Shown: positions 45,295 through 54,447, numbered from the stretch's first letter. The stretch: DNA of 64,000 nt from G963677185 sp963677185 (GCA_963677185.1 OY781889.1:992001-1056000); one strand, 5' to 3'. Notes: generated from the letters alone by a model not told the origin. Program-made: numbers and translations.

Positions 45295-45498
45295 GTTGCT
45301 ATGGCACTTGGAGAGTGACTGCCGACGAATACTAGAAGACTCTTCGAAGGCGAACCCTGTCCTGCCGGTGGAACGCAGGAAGCGTGGAACGCGAACCTGG
45401 CCACGGATGGCCAGTTGGAGCGGTACCGGCTGACTGGGGAGACGAGAAGCATAGTCTTCTTTTGAGGAGGCTTGGAACGAGCCAAGTGCCATAGCAGC
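45295..45498. ncRNA. Candidate ~200-nt structured RNA (four nested helices)
   Basis: The region folds as a closed rod on paper: helix 1 is 45295-45311 with 45482-45498 (17 bp, 14 of them an uninterrupted Watson-Crick run, GCTATGGCACTTGG with CCAAGTGCCATAGC); helix 2 is 45334-45341 with 45453-45460; helix 3 is 45364-45369 with 45425-45430; the terminal hairpin is 45397-45403 with 45408-45414 (CTGGCCA, CGGA loop). All are properly nested. No ORF with a ribosome binding site covers it. It lies between an IS relic and the DUF6883-like gene. It may be a structured ncRNA, perhaps one carried by a mobile element (HEARO/omega-RNA type is one idea), or an inverted-repeat element; the transcribed strand is not known. 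Confidence 0.5.
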
Positions 45499-45763
45499 GG
45501 GATCCAAAACATTATGCATGTATTATCATCAAACACAAATTTAATAAATTCAGCGGGAGTTACACACGAAGAGTTGACACGGCCATATGTGGAGCGATTG
45601 ATAGTAAGATATTCAAACTTGAAAAGGCGAGAATAGGGTTTAATATTCCCCGATGCATGCCCGGGGCCGGTGTTATGTTGTACCCTGGTATGAAGATTTG
45701 GATCCGGATGGAGTCCGCGCAGTTAAGTAGGAAGATGGCAGTTACTACGATGTTCCGGGCGAC

Positions 45764-46159
45764 ATGACCTATGATCAACGATATAATGAGCATGTGGAAG
45801 ATAGAAATACGGGCAAGAATCATGAAAAAGCAACAATATTTGATGACAAGTTGATCAATTATACATTGAACCCGTTGCATCCCAGAGGAGGGTCGAAAGC
45901 TGAAGCAATGGCCAAAGCCCTGGGGTATGACCAAAGCAATTATTTGGCTCTCAAGGCCAACATTATCGAGAGTCTTCAGAAATACGAAGCCGTTCCAAAA
46001 TTGGAGGATATACACGGGCAAAGATATCAAGTGGTAATGCGATTAACAGGCCCAAATGGTAAAGAGGCCAACGTACTAACGGCACGGATTGCTGAAACCG
46101 GTAGAGAAGGCCCAAGGTTCATAAATGCCTATGTAACTAAAAAGAAGGTGAAAGGCTAA
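45764..46159 (+). CDS. DUF6883-like protein, possible toxin domain
   Basis: 131 residues. The C-terminal ~95 residues show the pattern I associate with DUF6883: LINYTLNPLHPRGGSKAEAMAK (in parts), ALGYD-x-x-N-Y, then GQRYQVVMRLTGPNGKEANVLTARI and a final PRFINAYV. That domain is often the C-terminal end of larger secreted or phage-borne toxins and is often followed by a DUF4926 gene, as here. The same frame reads protein-like upstream (YEDLDPDGVRAVK, stop, EDGSYYDVPGD), so this gene may be a truncated or broken C-terminal part. There is no ribosome binding site of note before ATG 45764. It overlaps the next gene by one base. Confidence 0.6.
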   Translation: MTYDQRYNEHVEDRNTGKNHEKATIFDDKLINYTLNPLHPRGGSKAEAMAKALGYDQSNYLALKANIIESLQKYEAVPKLEDIHGQRYQVVMRLTGPNGKEANVLTARIAETGREGPRFINAYVTKKKVKG

Positions 46160-46398
46160 TGATAAAAGATTTTGATGTTGTCAAGTTAACAAAAGATATA
46201 CCTCATCTGGGTTTGAAAACAGGCCAAGAGGGTACAGTGTTAGAATGCTTATTGAAGCCTTCTCCGGCCTTCTTAATTGACTTTGACGATGATACTGAAG
46301 AAGGCGAAAGCCGGTATGAAATAGTAGAGCCGGGAACTGTGGAACTGGTAAGGAGTTACCCGGGTTCTGAAAAACAAATAACGAACAAAGCGGTTTAG
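46159..46398 (+). CDS. DUF4926-like protein, possible immunity/antitoxin partner
   Basis: 79 residues, acidic. The pattern DFDVVKLTKDIPHLGLKTGQEG, followed by a V-x-E-x-x-x-x-x-P-x-x-x-x-x-x-F-D segment, is typical of DUF4926, a small SH3-like-barrel protein. It starts at the last base of the upstream stop codon (TAATG), the tight coupling expected of toxin-immunity or toxin-antitoxin pairs, and GAAGGTGAAAGG provides a binding site. A clear terminator follows at 46426, so the pair forms one unit. Confidence 0.6.
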   Translation: MIKDFDVVKLTKDIPHLGLKTGQEGTVLECLLKPSPAFLIDFDDDTEEGESRYEIVEPGTVELVRSYPGSEKQITNKAV

Positions 46399-46425
46399 GC
46401 AAGAAACAAATGAATTTTAACCACG

Positions 46426-46446
46426 GAGCGCTTCGGCGCTCTTTTT
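46426..46446 (+). terminator. Intrinsic terminator
   Basis: GAGCGC, loop TTCG, GCGCTC, then TTTTT. Ends the DUF6883/DUF4926 unit. Confidence 0.85.
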
Positions 46447-46718
46447 GTTTGTCGTGGCAGATGCCGGGGCTGGAGTATTGGTGAGTTACTTCAATAGCCC
46501 TCTTCCCACCAATGCGGCAGGGGCATCCTGAATGAGCGAAATTAGTTTGACCTTGCACCACTCGAACCAGGGTTTTGCCACAACCTGCCGTTCCTTTGTT
46601 TCCACAGACGCAATAAAAGAGAAAACAACCCTGCCGATTTTACTTTTTAAATCATTCTGCAGGGTTTGTTTTTATGTCTGCGTTTATCTTCCAAAAGGGA
46701 CAATGGAGCGAGGTAAAT

Positions 46719-48098
46719 ATGAAAACGCTATTATTGAAAGCCAGCAGCGGGCTTAAAGCGCTTAAGGAAAAAGCAGGGGGCCGGTACAAGTGGGCTGTTA
46801 TCACTGCCGCTGCACTGGTATTGGCATCAGCGGGCATCTGGTTTTTTATCCTGCGCGAGAGCCCGCCCCCGCCGTGGGAGACCGTGGCAGCTTCCAAAAC
46901 GGATATTCAGGAGGCGGTGTCTGTTACTGGGACGGTTAAACCGGTGCAGGACGTAGTGCTCACCTTTAAGAATGGGGGATATGTTGAAGCATGCGGTGTT
47001 AAAGTAGGTGATCCGGTACGCGCCGGAGACCTGATGGCGCAGGAAAGCCAGGAAGATCTGGCCACCCAGCTGGCAGCCTCTTCAGCCAGTTACAACAGTG
47101 CCCGGGCCATTTATGATCAGACTCAGGCCGGACAGGAGCCGGAGAAAAATCAGGTCCAGGCTGAACTGAAAGAACAGGAAGCCAGCCTGCTGGCCGCGGA
47201 ACAATCACTGCAGCGAAGCGAAAAGCTTTTCGAGGCTGGAGGCGCTTCCCAATCAGAGTTGGATTTGGCCCGGAAAGAATACGATGCCGCTTCAGCCCGG
47301 TTCCAGGCGGCTTATGCCAGGTTTGAGCAAGTTTGCGCTACCCAGCCTGGCAAGCTGGAATCAGCGGCAGCCCAGGCAGAATTTGCCGGCACCCAGGTGG
47401 AATTAGCAGGTTACAATCTTGATGCGTCAAAAATTGTGGCTCCTTTTGATGGGTATGTAGCCTTAATTCAGGGCAATGTAGGACAGTGGACCAGTGGCGG
47501 CGCTCCGCCAGTCGGAACGGCGCCGTCATCTCAGTTCAGCATACGTGTAGCTTCAAGGGAGCTGCTGCTGGCCGTGCAGATCAACGAAGCCGATATCGGA
47601 AAAGTGGTAGCCGGGCAGGAAGTGGAGTTCAGGGTGGATGCCTATCCGGACGAGACCTTCCATGGGCTGGTATCGTCTGTGGCCCCCATGCCGGTTGAGG
47701 ATGGAAAGGTTAAAAGCTATGAAGCAATTATAACCGGATTTGAAACCGGCAAACTGAAAGGCGGACTGGCGGCTTCAGCATCCATCAAGACGGCAAGTGC
47801 GAAAGATGTGATAACTGTTCCCCAGACCGCGCTTAGCTACGCGCGCTCTTATCTGCTCAAAAACCCTGAAGCCAATCCCGACCAAGCCGAAACCAAAGAC
47901 AGTGTCAAAAAGAAGACGGCCCGAAAGCACTATCTCGTAGTGCTGGAAAATAACACTCCGATAGTGAAAGAAGTGAAAACCGGCTTGAGCGATGAACAAA
48001 GCATTGCGATCGTTTCGGGGCTGTCTGAAGGAGAAATGGTGGTTGTTGACGGCGGATTGCCATCTACGGTTGAAAATGATTCCAGCGGAAGCATCTAG
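46719..48098 (+). CDS. MacA-like membrane-fusion (HlyD-family) adaptor
   Basis: 459 residues. An N-terminal membrane helix (residues ~25-45) is followed by a biotinyl-lipoyl half-motif (VSVTGTVKPVQDVVLTFKN), a long alpha-helical hairpin with coiled-coil character (~105-215), a second lipoyl half (KIVAPFDGYVALIQGNVGQW) and beta-barrel and membrane-proximal domains. In Gram-positive bacteria such adaptors work with a MacB-type ABC transporter. ATG 46719 has GGAGCGAGG just upstream; the frame extends 15 codons further without a site. First gene of a three-gene operon. Confidence 0.88.
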   Translation: MKTLLLKASSGLKALKEKAGGRYKWAVITAAALVLASAGIWFFILRESPPPPWETVAASKTDIQEAVSVTGTVKPVQDVVLTFKNGGYVEACGVKVGDPVRAGDLMAQESQEDLATQLAASSASYNSARAIYDQTQAGQEPEKNQVQAELKEQEASLLAAEQSLQRSEKLFEAGGASQSELDLARKEYDAASARFQAAYARFEQVCATQPGKLESAAAQAEFAGTQVELAGYNLDASKIVAPFDGYVALIQGNVGQWTSGGAPPVGTAPSSQFSIRVASRELLLAVQINEADIGKVVAGQEVEFRVDAYPDETFHGLVSSVAPMPVEDGKVKSYEAIITGFETGKLKGGLAASASIKTASAKDVITVPQTALSYARSYLLKNPEANPDQAETKDSVKKKTARKHYLVVLENNTPIVKEVKTGLSDEQSIAIVSGLSEGEMVVVDGGLPSTVENDSSGSI

Positions 48099-48132
48099 AA
48101 AGTATCGCCCGGAAAACAAGGAGGATATGAAA

Positions 48133-48861
48133 ATGATTCACACTCAAACAGAGCCTCTGATAAAACTGGCCGGGATAAACAAAGTTTATCCTATGGCCGG
48201 AGCGGATGTCCATGCACTGAAGGAACTCGATCTGGAAATTTGTACGGGTGAAATGCTGGCGGTTATCGGGCCGAGTGGTTCGGGAAAATCAACTCTAATG
48301 AATATTTTGGGCTGTATGGATAAGCCCACCAGCGGCATTTATTCCTTCGCCGGCGACGATGTGGCACGCCTTGGCAAGGCTGAATTGGCAGGGATTCGCA
48401 AGGACCGTCTGGGTTTCGTATTTCAAAAATATAATCTGCTAGCCCGCTGCAGCGCAGAATACAATGTTCAGCTCCCGCTTTTCTACAAAGGCATAAGCGG
48501 TTTTGCAGCCCGGAAGAAGGCCGGAGAGGCTCTGGAACGAGTGGGGCTGCAAGATCACGCTCATCATAATCCCAGCCAGATGTCAGGCGGCCAGCAGCAA
48601 CGCGTGGCTATTGCCCGGGCTATGATCAATGATCCGCTGGTTCTGCTGGCAGACGAACCCACTGGTGCGCTGGACAGCGTCAACAGCCATGACATCATGC
48701 AGTTATTCCAGGGCATGAACCGGGATCAAGGGGTCACCGTTATTGTAATCACACATGAAATGGATGTAGCCAGTTATTGCCAGCGGCAGGTTACGATGCG
48801 GGACGGCCGCATTATTAAGGACAGCGGGCAGGCTGTGGAGGCGTTCAGGAATGTCAGTTAA
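48133..48861 (+). CDS. MacB-type ABC transporter ATP-binding protein
   Basis: 242 residues. Walker A GPSGSGKSTL, Q-loop FQKYNLLA, signature MSGGQQQRVAIARA, Walker B LLADEPTGALD and the switch His in VIVITHEMDVA are all intact. This is the LolD/MacB subfamily of ABC ATPases that power mechanotransmission rather than substrate passage through the membrane. GGAGG sits 8 bp before ATG 48133; an ATG two codons earlier is too close to the site. It overlaps the permease gene by 11 bp. Confidence 0.92.
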   Translation: MIHTQTEPLIKLAGINKVYPMAGADVHALKELDLEICTGEMLAVIGPSGSGKSTLMNILGCMDKPTSGIYSFAGDDVARLGKAELAGIRKDRLGFVFQKYNLLARCSAEYNVQLPLFYKGISGFAARKKAGEALERVGLQDHAHHNPSQMSGGQQQRVAIARAMINDPLVLLADEPTGALDSVNSHDIMQLFQGMNRDQGVTVIVITHEMDVASYCQRQVTMRDGRIIKDSGQAVEAFRNVS

Positions 48862-50050
48862 GCTGTGGATACAGGCGGGATTTGCGATTCGTGCCCTGCG
48901 TTCCAACAAGCTCCGTTCCGCATTGACCATGCTGGGTATAATAATCGGGGTAGCTTCGGTCATCATAATTATTTCACTTGGCGCCGGGGTTCAGCAGGAG
49001 ATAAACGCTGTTTTCAACACGGTTGGAATGAATTCAGTTATGATATGGCCGAGCGGCGATGATAATTATCCATTTACCATGGATGATGCCGAATCGCTGC
49101 TGCAGATAAACGGGGTTGAAATGGTAGTGCCATCGGTGGGCTCCTACGAAAAGCTTAGCCTGGAAGATGTGAAAAGGGAAATGTATATTACCGGCACCAC
49201 TCCAGATGAGATTGTGGCCGGCAATTTGAGCATTGAAGAAGGGCGCTTTCTCAGTGAATCGGATGTCAACAGCGGAGCTCCTTATGCGGTTCTGGGGCAG
49301 ACTCCCTATAAAAAGCTTTTCTCGCAGGGCACCAGTCCCATTGGTGAGGAGATCATGATCAGGGGAATGAGTTTCAAGGTAGTGGGTCTGTTAAAACCCG
49401 CAGGAACCTCTAACTTTCTGGAGGACATGGATGACGTTCTTTATATACCGGTAAGTACTGCCCGGCAAAGGCTGCTGGGCTTGAATGACAATAGCATCCG
49501 CTATGTCTGGGTCAAATGCGGTGTGCACGAAGACCAAAGCCGGATTGTGGATGATATTAAATATCTGCTTCGCAGCCGGCACCATATTCAGGAAGATGAA
49601 GAAGATACATTCACGGTTCGCACCATGCAGGAGCAGATGAACCAGATTACCCAGATAACCGGGATTCTGACCCTGTTTCTATCCGGCATAGCGGGCATTT
49701 CACTGCTGGTAGGGGGAATAGGAATAATGAATATTATGCTGGTGTCGGTAACCGAGCGCACCAGGGAGATCGGGGTCAGAATGGCCATAGGCGCCAGCGA
49801 AAGCGATATAATGATTCAGTTCCTGATTGAAGCAGTTGTGCTCAGCCTGGCAGGCTGTGTGGCGGGTATGCTGTTCGGGATAGGTGCCGGGCAAATTTTT
49901 GCCTATTTTGCCGGTTGGGCGGTTCCGGTGCCGTTTTCAGGGGTTGCCCTATCGGTAGGCTTTGCGTCCCTGGTAGGAATAGTTTTTGGTTTTTACCCGG
50001 CTCGCCGGGCCGCCCGTCTTAATCCGGCCGAAGCGTTGAGCTACGAATAG
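48851..50050 (+). CDS. MacB-like ABC transporter permease (FtsX domain)
   Basis: 399 residues. The first helix block IRALRSNKLRSALTMLGIIIGVASVIIIISLG (quoted in part: KLRSALTMLGIIIGVASVI) is followed by a large extracytoplasmic domain (~50-270) and three C-terminal helices with VGGIGIMNIMLVSVTERTREIG-type FtsX motif and NPAEALSYE at the end. With the two upstream proteins it forms a MacAB-like exporter for a peptide or drug. No dedicated regulator lies next to it. Confidence 0.9.
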   Translation: MSVKLWIQAGFAIRALRSNKLRSALTMLGIIIGVASVIIIISLGAGVQQEINAVFNTVGMNSVMIWPSGDDNYPFTMDDAESLLQINGVEMVVPSVGSYEKLSLEDVKREMYITGTTPDEIVAGNLSIEEGRFLSESDVNSGAPYAVLGQTPYKKLFSQGTSPIGEEIMIRGMSFKVVGLLKPAGTSNFLEDMDDVLYIPVSTARQRLLGLNDNSIRYVWVKCGVHEDQSRIVDDIKYLLRSRHHIQEDEEDTFTVRTMQEQMNQITQITGILTLFLSGIAGISLLVGGIGIMNIMLVSVTERTREIGVRMAIGASESDIMIQFLIEAVVLSLAGCVAGMLFGIGAGQIFAYFAGWAVPVPFSGVALSVGFASLVGIVFGFYPARRAARLNPAEALSYE

Positions 50051-50052
50051 GC

Positions 50053-50847
50053 TTACCACTTGACCGCGGCCAGGGGAATCGCCAGAGTGCGGCTTTCCCG
50101 GCCGTTGGCCGTTTCAATACTGGTAATGGCGAATACGATGCCGACCGCCCGGCCTTGATCATCAATGACCGGACTTCCACTATTGCCAGGATTGGCGGCG
50201 ATATCAATATCGAAAACATCAAAGTCCATGGTGGTCAGGCGGTAGTAATTCCGGACAGTACCGCGCTGCGACATGAGGCGAAATCCCAGGGGATTTCCGA
50301 TAATGGTCACGGTTTCGTCCGGCACCGGCATACGGGTCTGATCTATCTCAATATAGGGAAGCCCGGAAGCGTGAAGATCCAGGTACGCCATGTCCGCTCC
50401 TTCAACCGGAGTGTAAGATTCAGCCAGAAAAGTACGGCCATCACTAAAAGCAACATGAATCGCGCCGCCGGATTCTACCACATGACGATTGGTGATAATG
50501 CGGCCCTCTGGGCGGATATTGAACCCGGTGCCCTGGGAGGAGCCGCTTGCCCCCTCGATACTTATGTAGACCACGGCTGGAATGGATTGGTTCACCAGTT
50601 GGTCGGTCTTCAGCTGCTGGTTTTCTTCGAAAAAATTGTAACGGCTGCTAATGCTAAAAGGGATGCTGCTCAGACTGAATGCTGAAAATGCCAGGACCAG
50701 TAAAATGACGATAACGTAGTCAACAAACCCCATCTTACGAGGCTCATGAGGTTCAAGAAGGTCATCTTCATCATCATCGAATTCATAGAATTGACTATCT
50801 TCGTTTTGCCATAACTCTTCATCTTCATCAAGGGGCTTTTTATCCAT
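50053..50847 (-). CDS. Membrane-anchored trypsin-like (S1C/HtrA-type) protease without PDZ
   Basis: 264 residues. An acidic N-terminal cytoplasmic tail (~1-40, Asp/Glu-rich) precedes one membrane helix (~42-65). The protease domain has the catalytic His in TNRHVVE, Asp in GADMAYLDL and Ser in ANPGNSGSPV. HtrA-type enzymes usually carry C-terminal PDZ domains; here the protein ends right after the protease fold. It may degrade damaged envelope proteins or act in signalling. It is convergent with the MacB permease; only 2 bp separate the stops. AAAGGAGGGG precedes the ATG. Confidence 0.85.
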   Translation of the reverse strand: MDKKPLDEDEELWQNEDSQFYEFDDDEDDLLEPHEPRKMGFVDYVIVILLVLAFSAFSLSSIPFSISSRYNFFEENQQLKTDQLVNQSIPAVVYISIEGASGSSQGTGFNIRPEGRIITNRHVVESGGAIHVAFSDGRTFLAESYTPVEGADMAYLDLHASGLPYIEIDQTRMPVPDETVTIIGNPLGFRLMSQRGTVRNYYRLTTMDFDVFDIDIAANPGNSGSPVIDDQGRAVGIVFAITSIETANGRESRTLAIPLAAVKW

Positions 50848-51049
50848 ATTTCCCCTCCTTTAAGGCATTGCCCGTACACCATATTATACCTTAAATAAAA
50901 ACCCCGGTCTGATCCGGCTGGCATTTATTGGCCAAAGCAGGCATTTACAAGTAAAATGTTGAGTAGTAAATACCGGCTATTCCGGCTCCAAACCTGTTAT
51001 TTTTCGGCGATAGCAGTTTATGAGCCCTTGGTAAGGGAGGTTTTCGCCC

Positions 51050-53335
51050 ATGAACATATCGGTTATCAATCAGTCTGATTGCCATATTTTGATTCTAGAG
51101 GGCCGTCTGGACAGCGTCGGAGCCCAGACTCTCGAACAGCTGGCAGTCAGCGAGGGAGGCGGATGGGATTGCTGCATTCTGGATTTCCAGGGGGTTGCCT
51201 TCTTATCAAGCCTGGGGATCAGGGTGCTGATCAAGATGGACCGGGCGATGAAAAGCCGGCAGGGCAGGCTGTTGCTGGCTGCAATTTCCGAAGATGTGCG
51301 TTGGACCCTTGAAACTACGGGCTTAATACCGGCCTTTACCATTTGCGCCAACCGGGATGAAGCGCTTGCGCTGATGAGCATTTCCAGTGAAAAGGCTGCG
51401 GAGTTTGCTGTTGCTCAATGCCATCTCACCCATTACACGCTGCATGATAAAGCGCTGGAGATGCTGCTCTGGTCATCAGAAACCGAGCCTGGTGCGGAAG
51501 ATAACCAGCTGGAAGAGCTGGCGGTTAGCCTGGACGAACTTGTATGGTCGGTAGGCCGGGGACGTTTGAACAGCGGCAGCCGGGAAGCAGATCCCCGGTA
51601 TGGATGTTTTTTAGCTTATGGAAACGCTCTGCTTATTAACGGAGCAGAAAACGATTCCGAACCCGAACTGGTATTGTCGCGTCAGCCGGCTGATTTGCAC
51701 CTGGGAATACAACGGGCGGTAAGCTGGGGAGGTTCCCCTAATCACCTGCTGCAGTTTAATAATCCACCCGTCATTCAGGCCGGAGCCGTGAACGAAATCT
51801 TATTGCAAGCGCTTCAAGAGGCAACGCAGCAAAAAGCCAATGTGGCAGGTTGGCTGGTGCTGGCAGCGCAGGCTGACGACTGTGAAAACAGCGTTCCAGA
51901 CCTGTTGCTGGCCGGTTGGGGCCGGCTTGACAGCCTGGCAACATATGAAGGCCTGGAAAGGATGCAATTAATATCAGGGACTCCGCCCTCCAGTTTTCAG
52001 GGCATCGCCATACGGCTTAAACACGGATGGGAAGCAGCTTCTGAGGCAAGCTGGCAGGAATTGGGGAAGGTCTTGAAGCAAATGGACAGGGTGGCCGCAC
52101 TGCAGCCTTTAGATCCGGAGCTGTCAATCAGACCAATTAAAGCCTGGTGTTTTCTTCCTGAAACCATCGGCAGCGGCCCGGAAAAACGGATGGTTATAGA
52201 AATAATAGGTGGACAGCCGCTTCCTCCAGCCTGGGAGACCATTGCCCGTCGCATCTATGCCGGAGCCCGCAAAGTGACGCTCGATCCATTGACTGGAGGT
52301 TACAGTCCTGCCCAGCCCTACAGGGCAACCGCGGAAGACATGCACGGCCGGCGTATGCTGCCGACCGTTTTTAAAGTGGGACCTGAAGAACTGGTGGAAA
52401 GGGAACAGGAAGCTCACCACAAATACGTGGAAAAATATATCCTGAATAATTCTACAACTATTATAGGTTCGCACAGTTATCAGGGAGCCTGTGGCATTTG
52501 CTACAATTTTCTGGGAATAGGTGGTCCGGATAGCCGCCTTGACTGGATGGGCAAGGTTTACAGGGAAAAAGATGCCGGGGCGGTGATCGGGCTGCTGGAT
52601 CGCCTGTTTACTTCAGTTCTCAAGCCCTGGTATGGCCAGCCGCAGTGGAAAGAACTCTACTTGTACCGGGATCACGTGACTGCCTTTAGCTTTTTCCCCA
52701 GTTTGTTCGCCGATGCTGAAAGGGTCAGCGGAATATCTGCCGATCAGGCCGATATGGATTGCCCCTGGCTGGGGCGCAGGGTTCCCAATCCATTCTATTT
52801 TCTAAAGCAGGAGTATCCGGTTCGGCAGCAGCAAGCCTTTTTATGGTATGAAGGCATTTGCCACGGAGATCTGAATCTGCAAAACATACTGCTGGACGAA
52901 AAAGAAAACCTCTATGTAATCGATTTTTCTGAAACCGGACCGCGTAACATCATGGCCGATTTTGCACGGCTGGAACCGATAATCAAGTTTGAAACCACCC
53001 GCCTGGAGAACGAGCAGGACCTGGCTGCCCTGATCAAGCTGGAGGAAGGCCTGGCGACAGTTAGCAGCCTGGATGAAAAACCGCCCCTGGTATATGAGGG
53101 TTCTGATCCCGCTGTTTTCAAAGCTTATCAAGTGCTGTTGCGTCTGCGCCAATATGCCCGGCAGGTGATTATTTTTGAAAATGACATAATTCCCTATCTG
53201 CTGGCCGTTTTGGAATGGACATACCCCGTGGTTTCATACCGGAGCTCCAGCACCCTGGGCAAAAGCCTGGCTTTATTCAGCGCCGCCTTGATGGTTGAGC
53301 AAATCATGAGAATTGAAGCGGAGCGGAGGGTGTGA
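51050..53335 (+). CDS. STAS-domain protein fused to a kinase-like (APH-fold) domain
   Basis: 761 residues. Residues 1-108 are a STAS domain of the anti-sigma-antagonist type (LEGRLDSVGA..., LDFQGVAFLSSLGIRVLIK), with the Ser pair expected at the phosphorylation site. The middle part (~115-370) is unrecognised. The C-terminal third contains an aminoglycoside/choline-kinase-like catalytic core: CHGDLNLQNILLDEKENLYVIDFSETGPR in parts, with His-Gly-Asp and Asn near residue 605 and the metal-binding Asp in IDFSE. It resembles the kinase-like domain I recall as TCAD9 in multi-domain conflict or signalling proteins. Its partner kinase or phosphatase is not adjacent. GTAAGGGAGG lies just before the ATG. 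Confidence 0.7.
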   Translation: MNISVINQSDCHILILEGRLDSVGAQTLEQLAVSEGGGWDCCILDFQGVAFLSSLGIRVLIKMDRAMKSRQGRLLLAAISEDVRWTLETTGLIPAFTICANRDEALALMSISSEKAAEFAVAQCHLTHYTLHDKALEMLLWSSETEPGAEDNQLEELAVSLDELVWSVGRGRLNSGSREADPRYGCFLAYGNALLINGAENDSEPELVLSRQPADLHLGIQRAVSWGGSPNHLLQFNNPPVIQAGAVNEILLQALQEATQQKANVAGWLVLAAQADDCENSVPDLLLAGWGRLDSLATYEGLERMQLISGTPPSSFQGIAIRLKHGWEAASEASWQELGKVLKQMDRVAALQPLDPELSIRPIKAWCFLPETIGSGPEKRMVIEIIGGQPLPPAWETIARRIYAGARKVTLDPLTGGYSPAQPYRATAEDMHGRRMLPTVFKVGPEELVEREQEAHHKYVEKYILNNSTTIIGSHSYQGACGICYNFLGIGGPDSRLDWMGKVYREKDAGAVIGLLDRLFTSVLKPWYGQPQWKELYLYRDHVTAFSFFPSLFADAERVSGISADQADMDCPWLGRRVPNPFYFLKQEYPVRQQQAFLWYEGICHGDLNLQNILLDEKENLYVIDFSETGPRNIMADFARLEPIIKFETTRLENEQDLAALIKLEEGLATVSSLDEKPPLVYEGSDPAVFKAYQVLLRLRQYARQVIIFENDIIPYLLAVLEWTYPVVSYRSSSTLGKSLALFSAALMVEQIMRIEAERRV

Positions 53336-53436
53336 ACTCGAGTCAGAGCCGGCAGCGGCGGTTTGCGATTTGATTCGCCGGGAAATCATTTATAATAGTG
53401 AAGGCATAATATAATTATGAGGAGTGCTGCGGACAA

Positions 53437-54051
53437 TTGCCTGAAGTACCGTTGATTGTTAAGGGATATATCATTGGCGTTATGCTGGCCTTTCCCATGG
53501 GGCCGGTAGGCATCATTTGCGTACGGCGCATGCTGGTGGATGGGCGCAAAGTAGGCCTGGCTTCAGGCTTCGGCGCTGCCACCGCCGACGCTGTTTATGC
53601 TTCACTTACGGTTTTAAGCCTGGGTCTTGTATCCTCATTTCTGACTCTGGAATCATTTGGACTGCGCCTGGCTGGAGGAATCTTTCTCATCGTAATGGGA
53701 ATAGTTATGCTTCGCTCTCATCCGGTGTCTAAAACATATTCGATTCAGGAGCGAGGACTGGTGCACGCATTTTTTACCACGTTCTTTATAACCCTGGCCA
53801 ATCCGGCGGTGTTTTTTTCATTTGCCGGGATTATGGCAGCTACAGGATTAGCCCACTCGGAACGAACCTGGCTGGATTATTCGATGATAATCGGCGGCGT
53901 TTTTACGGGCTCGGCATCCTGGTGGCTGGTTTTATCTTCATTCCATCATTTTGCGGAAACCCTTGACCATGCCAATATACGCATCTTGAACATGATCACC
54001 GGCGTTGTACTCTGCTGCTTCGGTCTGGTAACGATTATCAGCCTCTATTAG
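53437..54051 (+). CDS. LysE/RhtB-family amino-acid exporter-like protein
   Basis: 204 residues with six hydrophobic helices. The N-terminal motif PMGPVGIICVRRMLVDGRKVGLASGFGAATAD, in part, is diagnostic of the LysE superfamily, and FITLANPAVFFSFAGI marks the second half. It probably exports amino acids or related metabolites. A TTG start at 53437 is used because GAGGAG lies about 12 bp upstream. A TATAAT hexamer sits about 60 bp before the gene. Confidence 0.85.
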   Translation: MPEVPLIVKGYIIGVMLAFPMGPVGIICVRRMLVDGRKVGLASGFGAATADAVYASLTVLSLGLVSSFLTLESFGLRLAGGIFLIVMGIVMLRSHPVSKTYSIQERGLVHAFFTTFFITLANPAVFFSFAGIMAATGLAHSERTWLDYSMIIGGVFTGSASWWLVLSSFHHFAETLDHANIRILNMITGVVLCCFGLVTIISLY

Positions 54052-54371
54052 CGGACGTTAAGCACATGTAATACCGGGATTTGCGCTATCATGACGATCT
54101 CCCCGATACGTTATTGGCACTCCGGCATTTAATGAAAGAAAACCGGCAACGATATTTGTTGCCGGTTAAGCATGTATGATAAGGCTGCACAGTTATCAAA
54201 ATAAAAGCTTTTCTTGAAATTAATATCGGAATTTTTATCTGGGAGCTTGAACCGGTCTGAAACCATCCTGCAGCTTGCCCGCTCCCGGCTTTTCAGAATT
54301 TTGGAAATGTGATCAGGGTTTTCTTTGTGGTCTGCCGCCCGGCTTTAAAGTATAATTAGGATAATGCACGC
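54052..54371. other. Intergenic region before tRNAs, with one hairpin
   Basis: About 320 bp without an ORF. A perfect 10-bp stem (AACCGGCAAC with GTTGCCGGTT, 54141-54150 and 54158-54167) probably helps to end LysE transcription, though no U tract follows. A TATAAT near 54350 may serve the tRNA genes. Confidence 0.5.
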
Positions 54372-54447
54372 GGAGCCGTGGTGTAGCGGTTAACATGCCG
54401 GCCTGTCACGCCGGAGATCGTGGGTTCAAATCCCATCGGCTTCGCCA
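54372..54447 (+). tRNA. tRNA-Asp (GTC), CCA encoded
   Basis: Cloverleaf with acceptor GGAGCCG/CGGCTTC, anticodon stem CCGGC/GCCGG around loop CTGTCAC (anticodon GTC), T-loop GGTTCAAATCC and genomic CCA. Confidence 0.95.
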
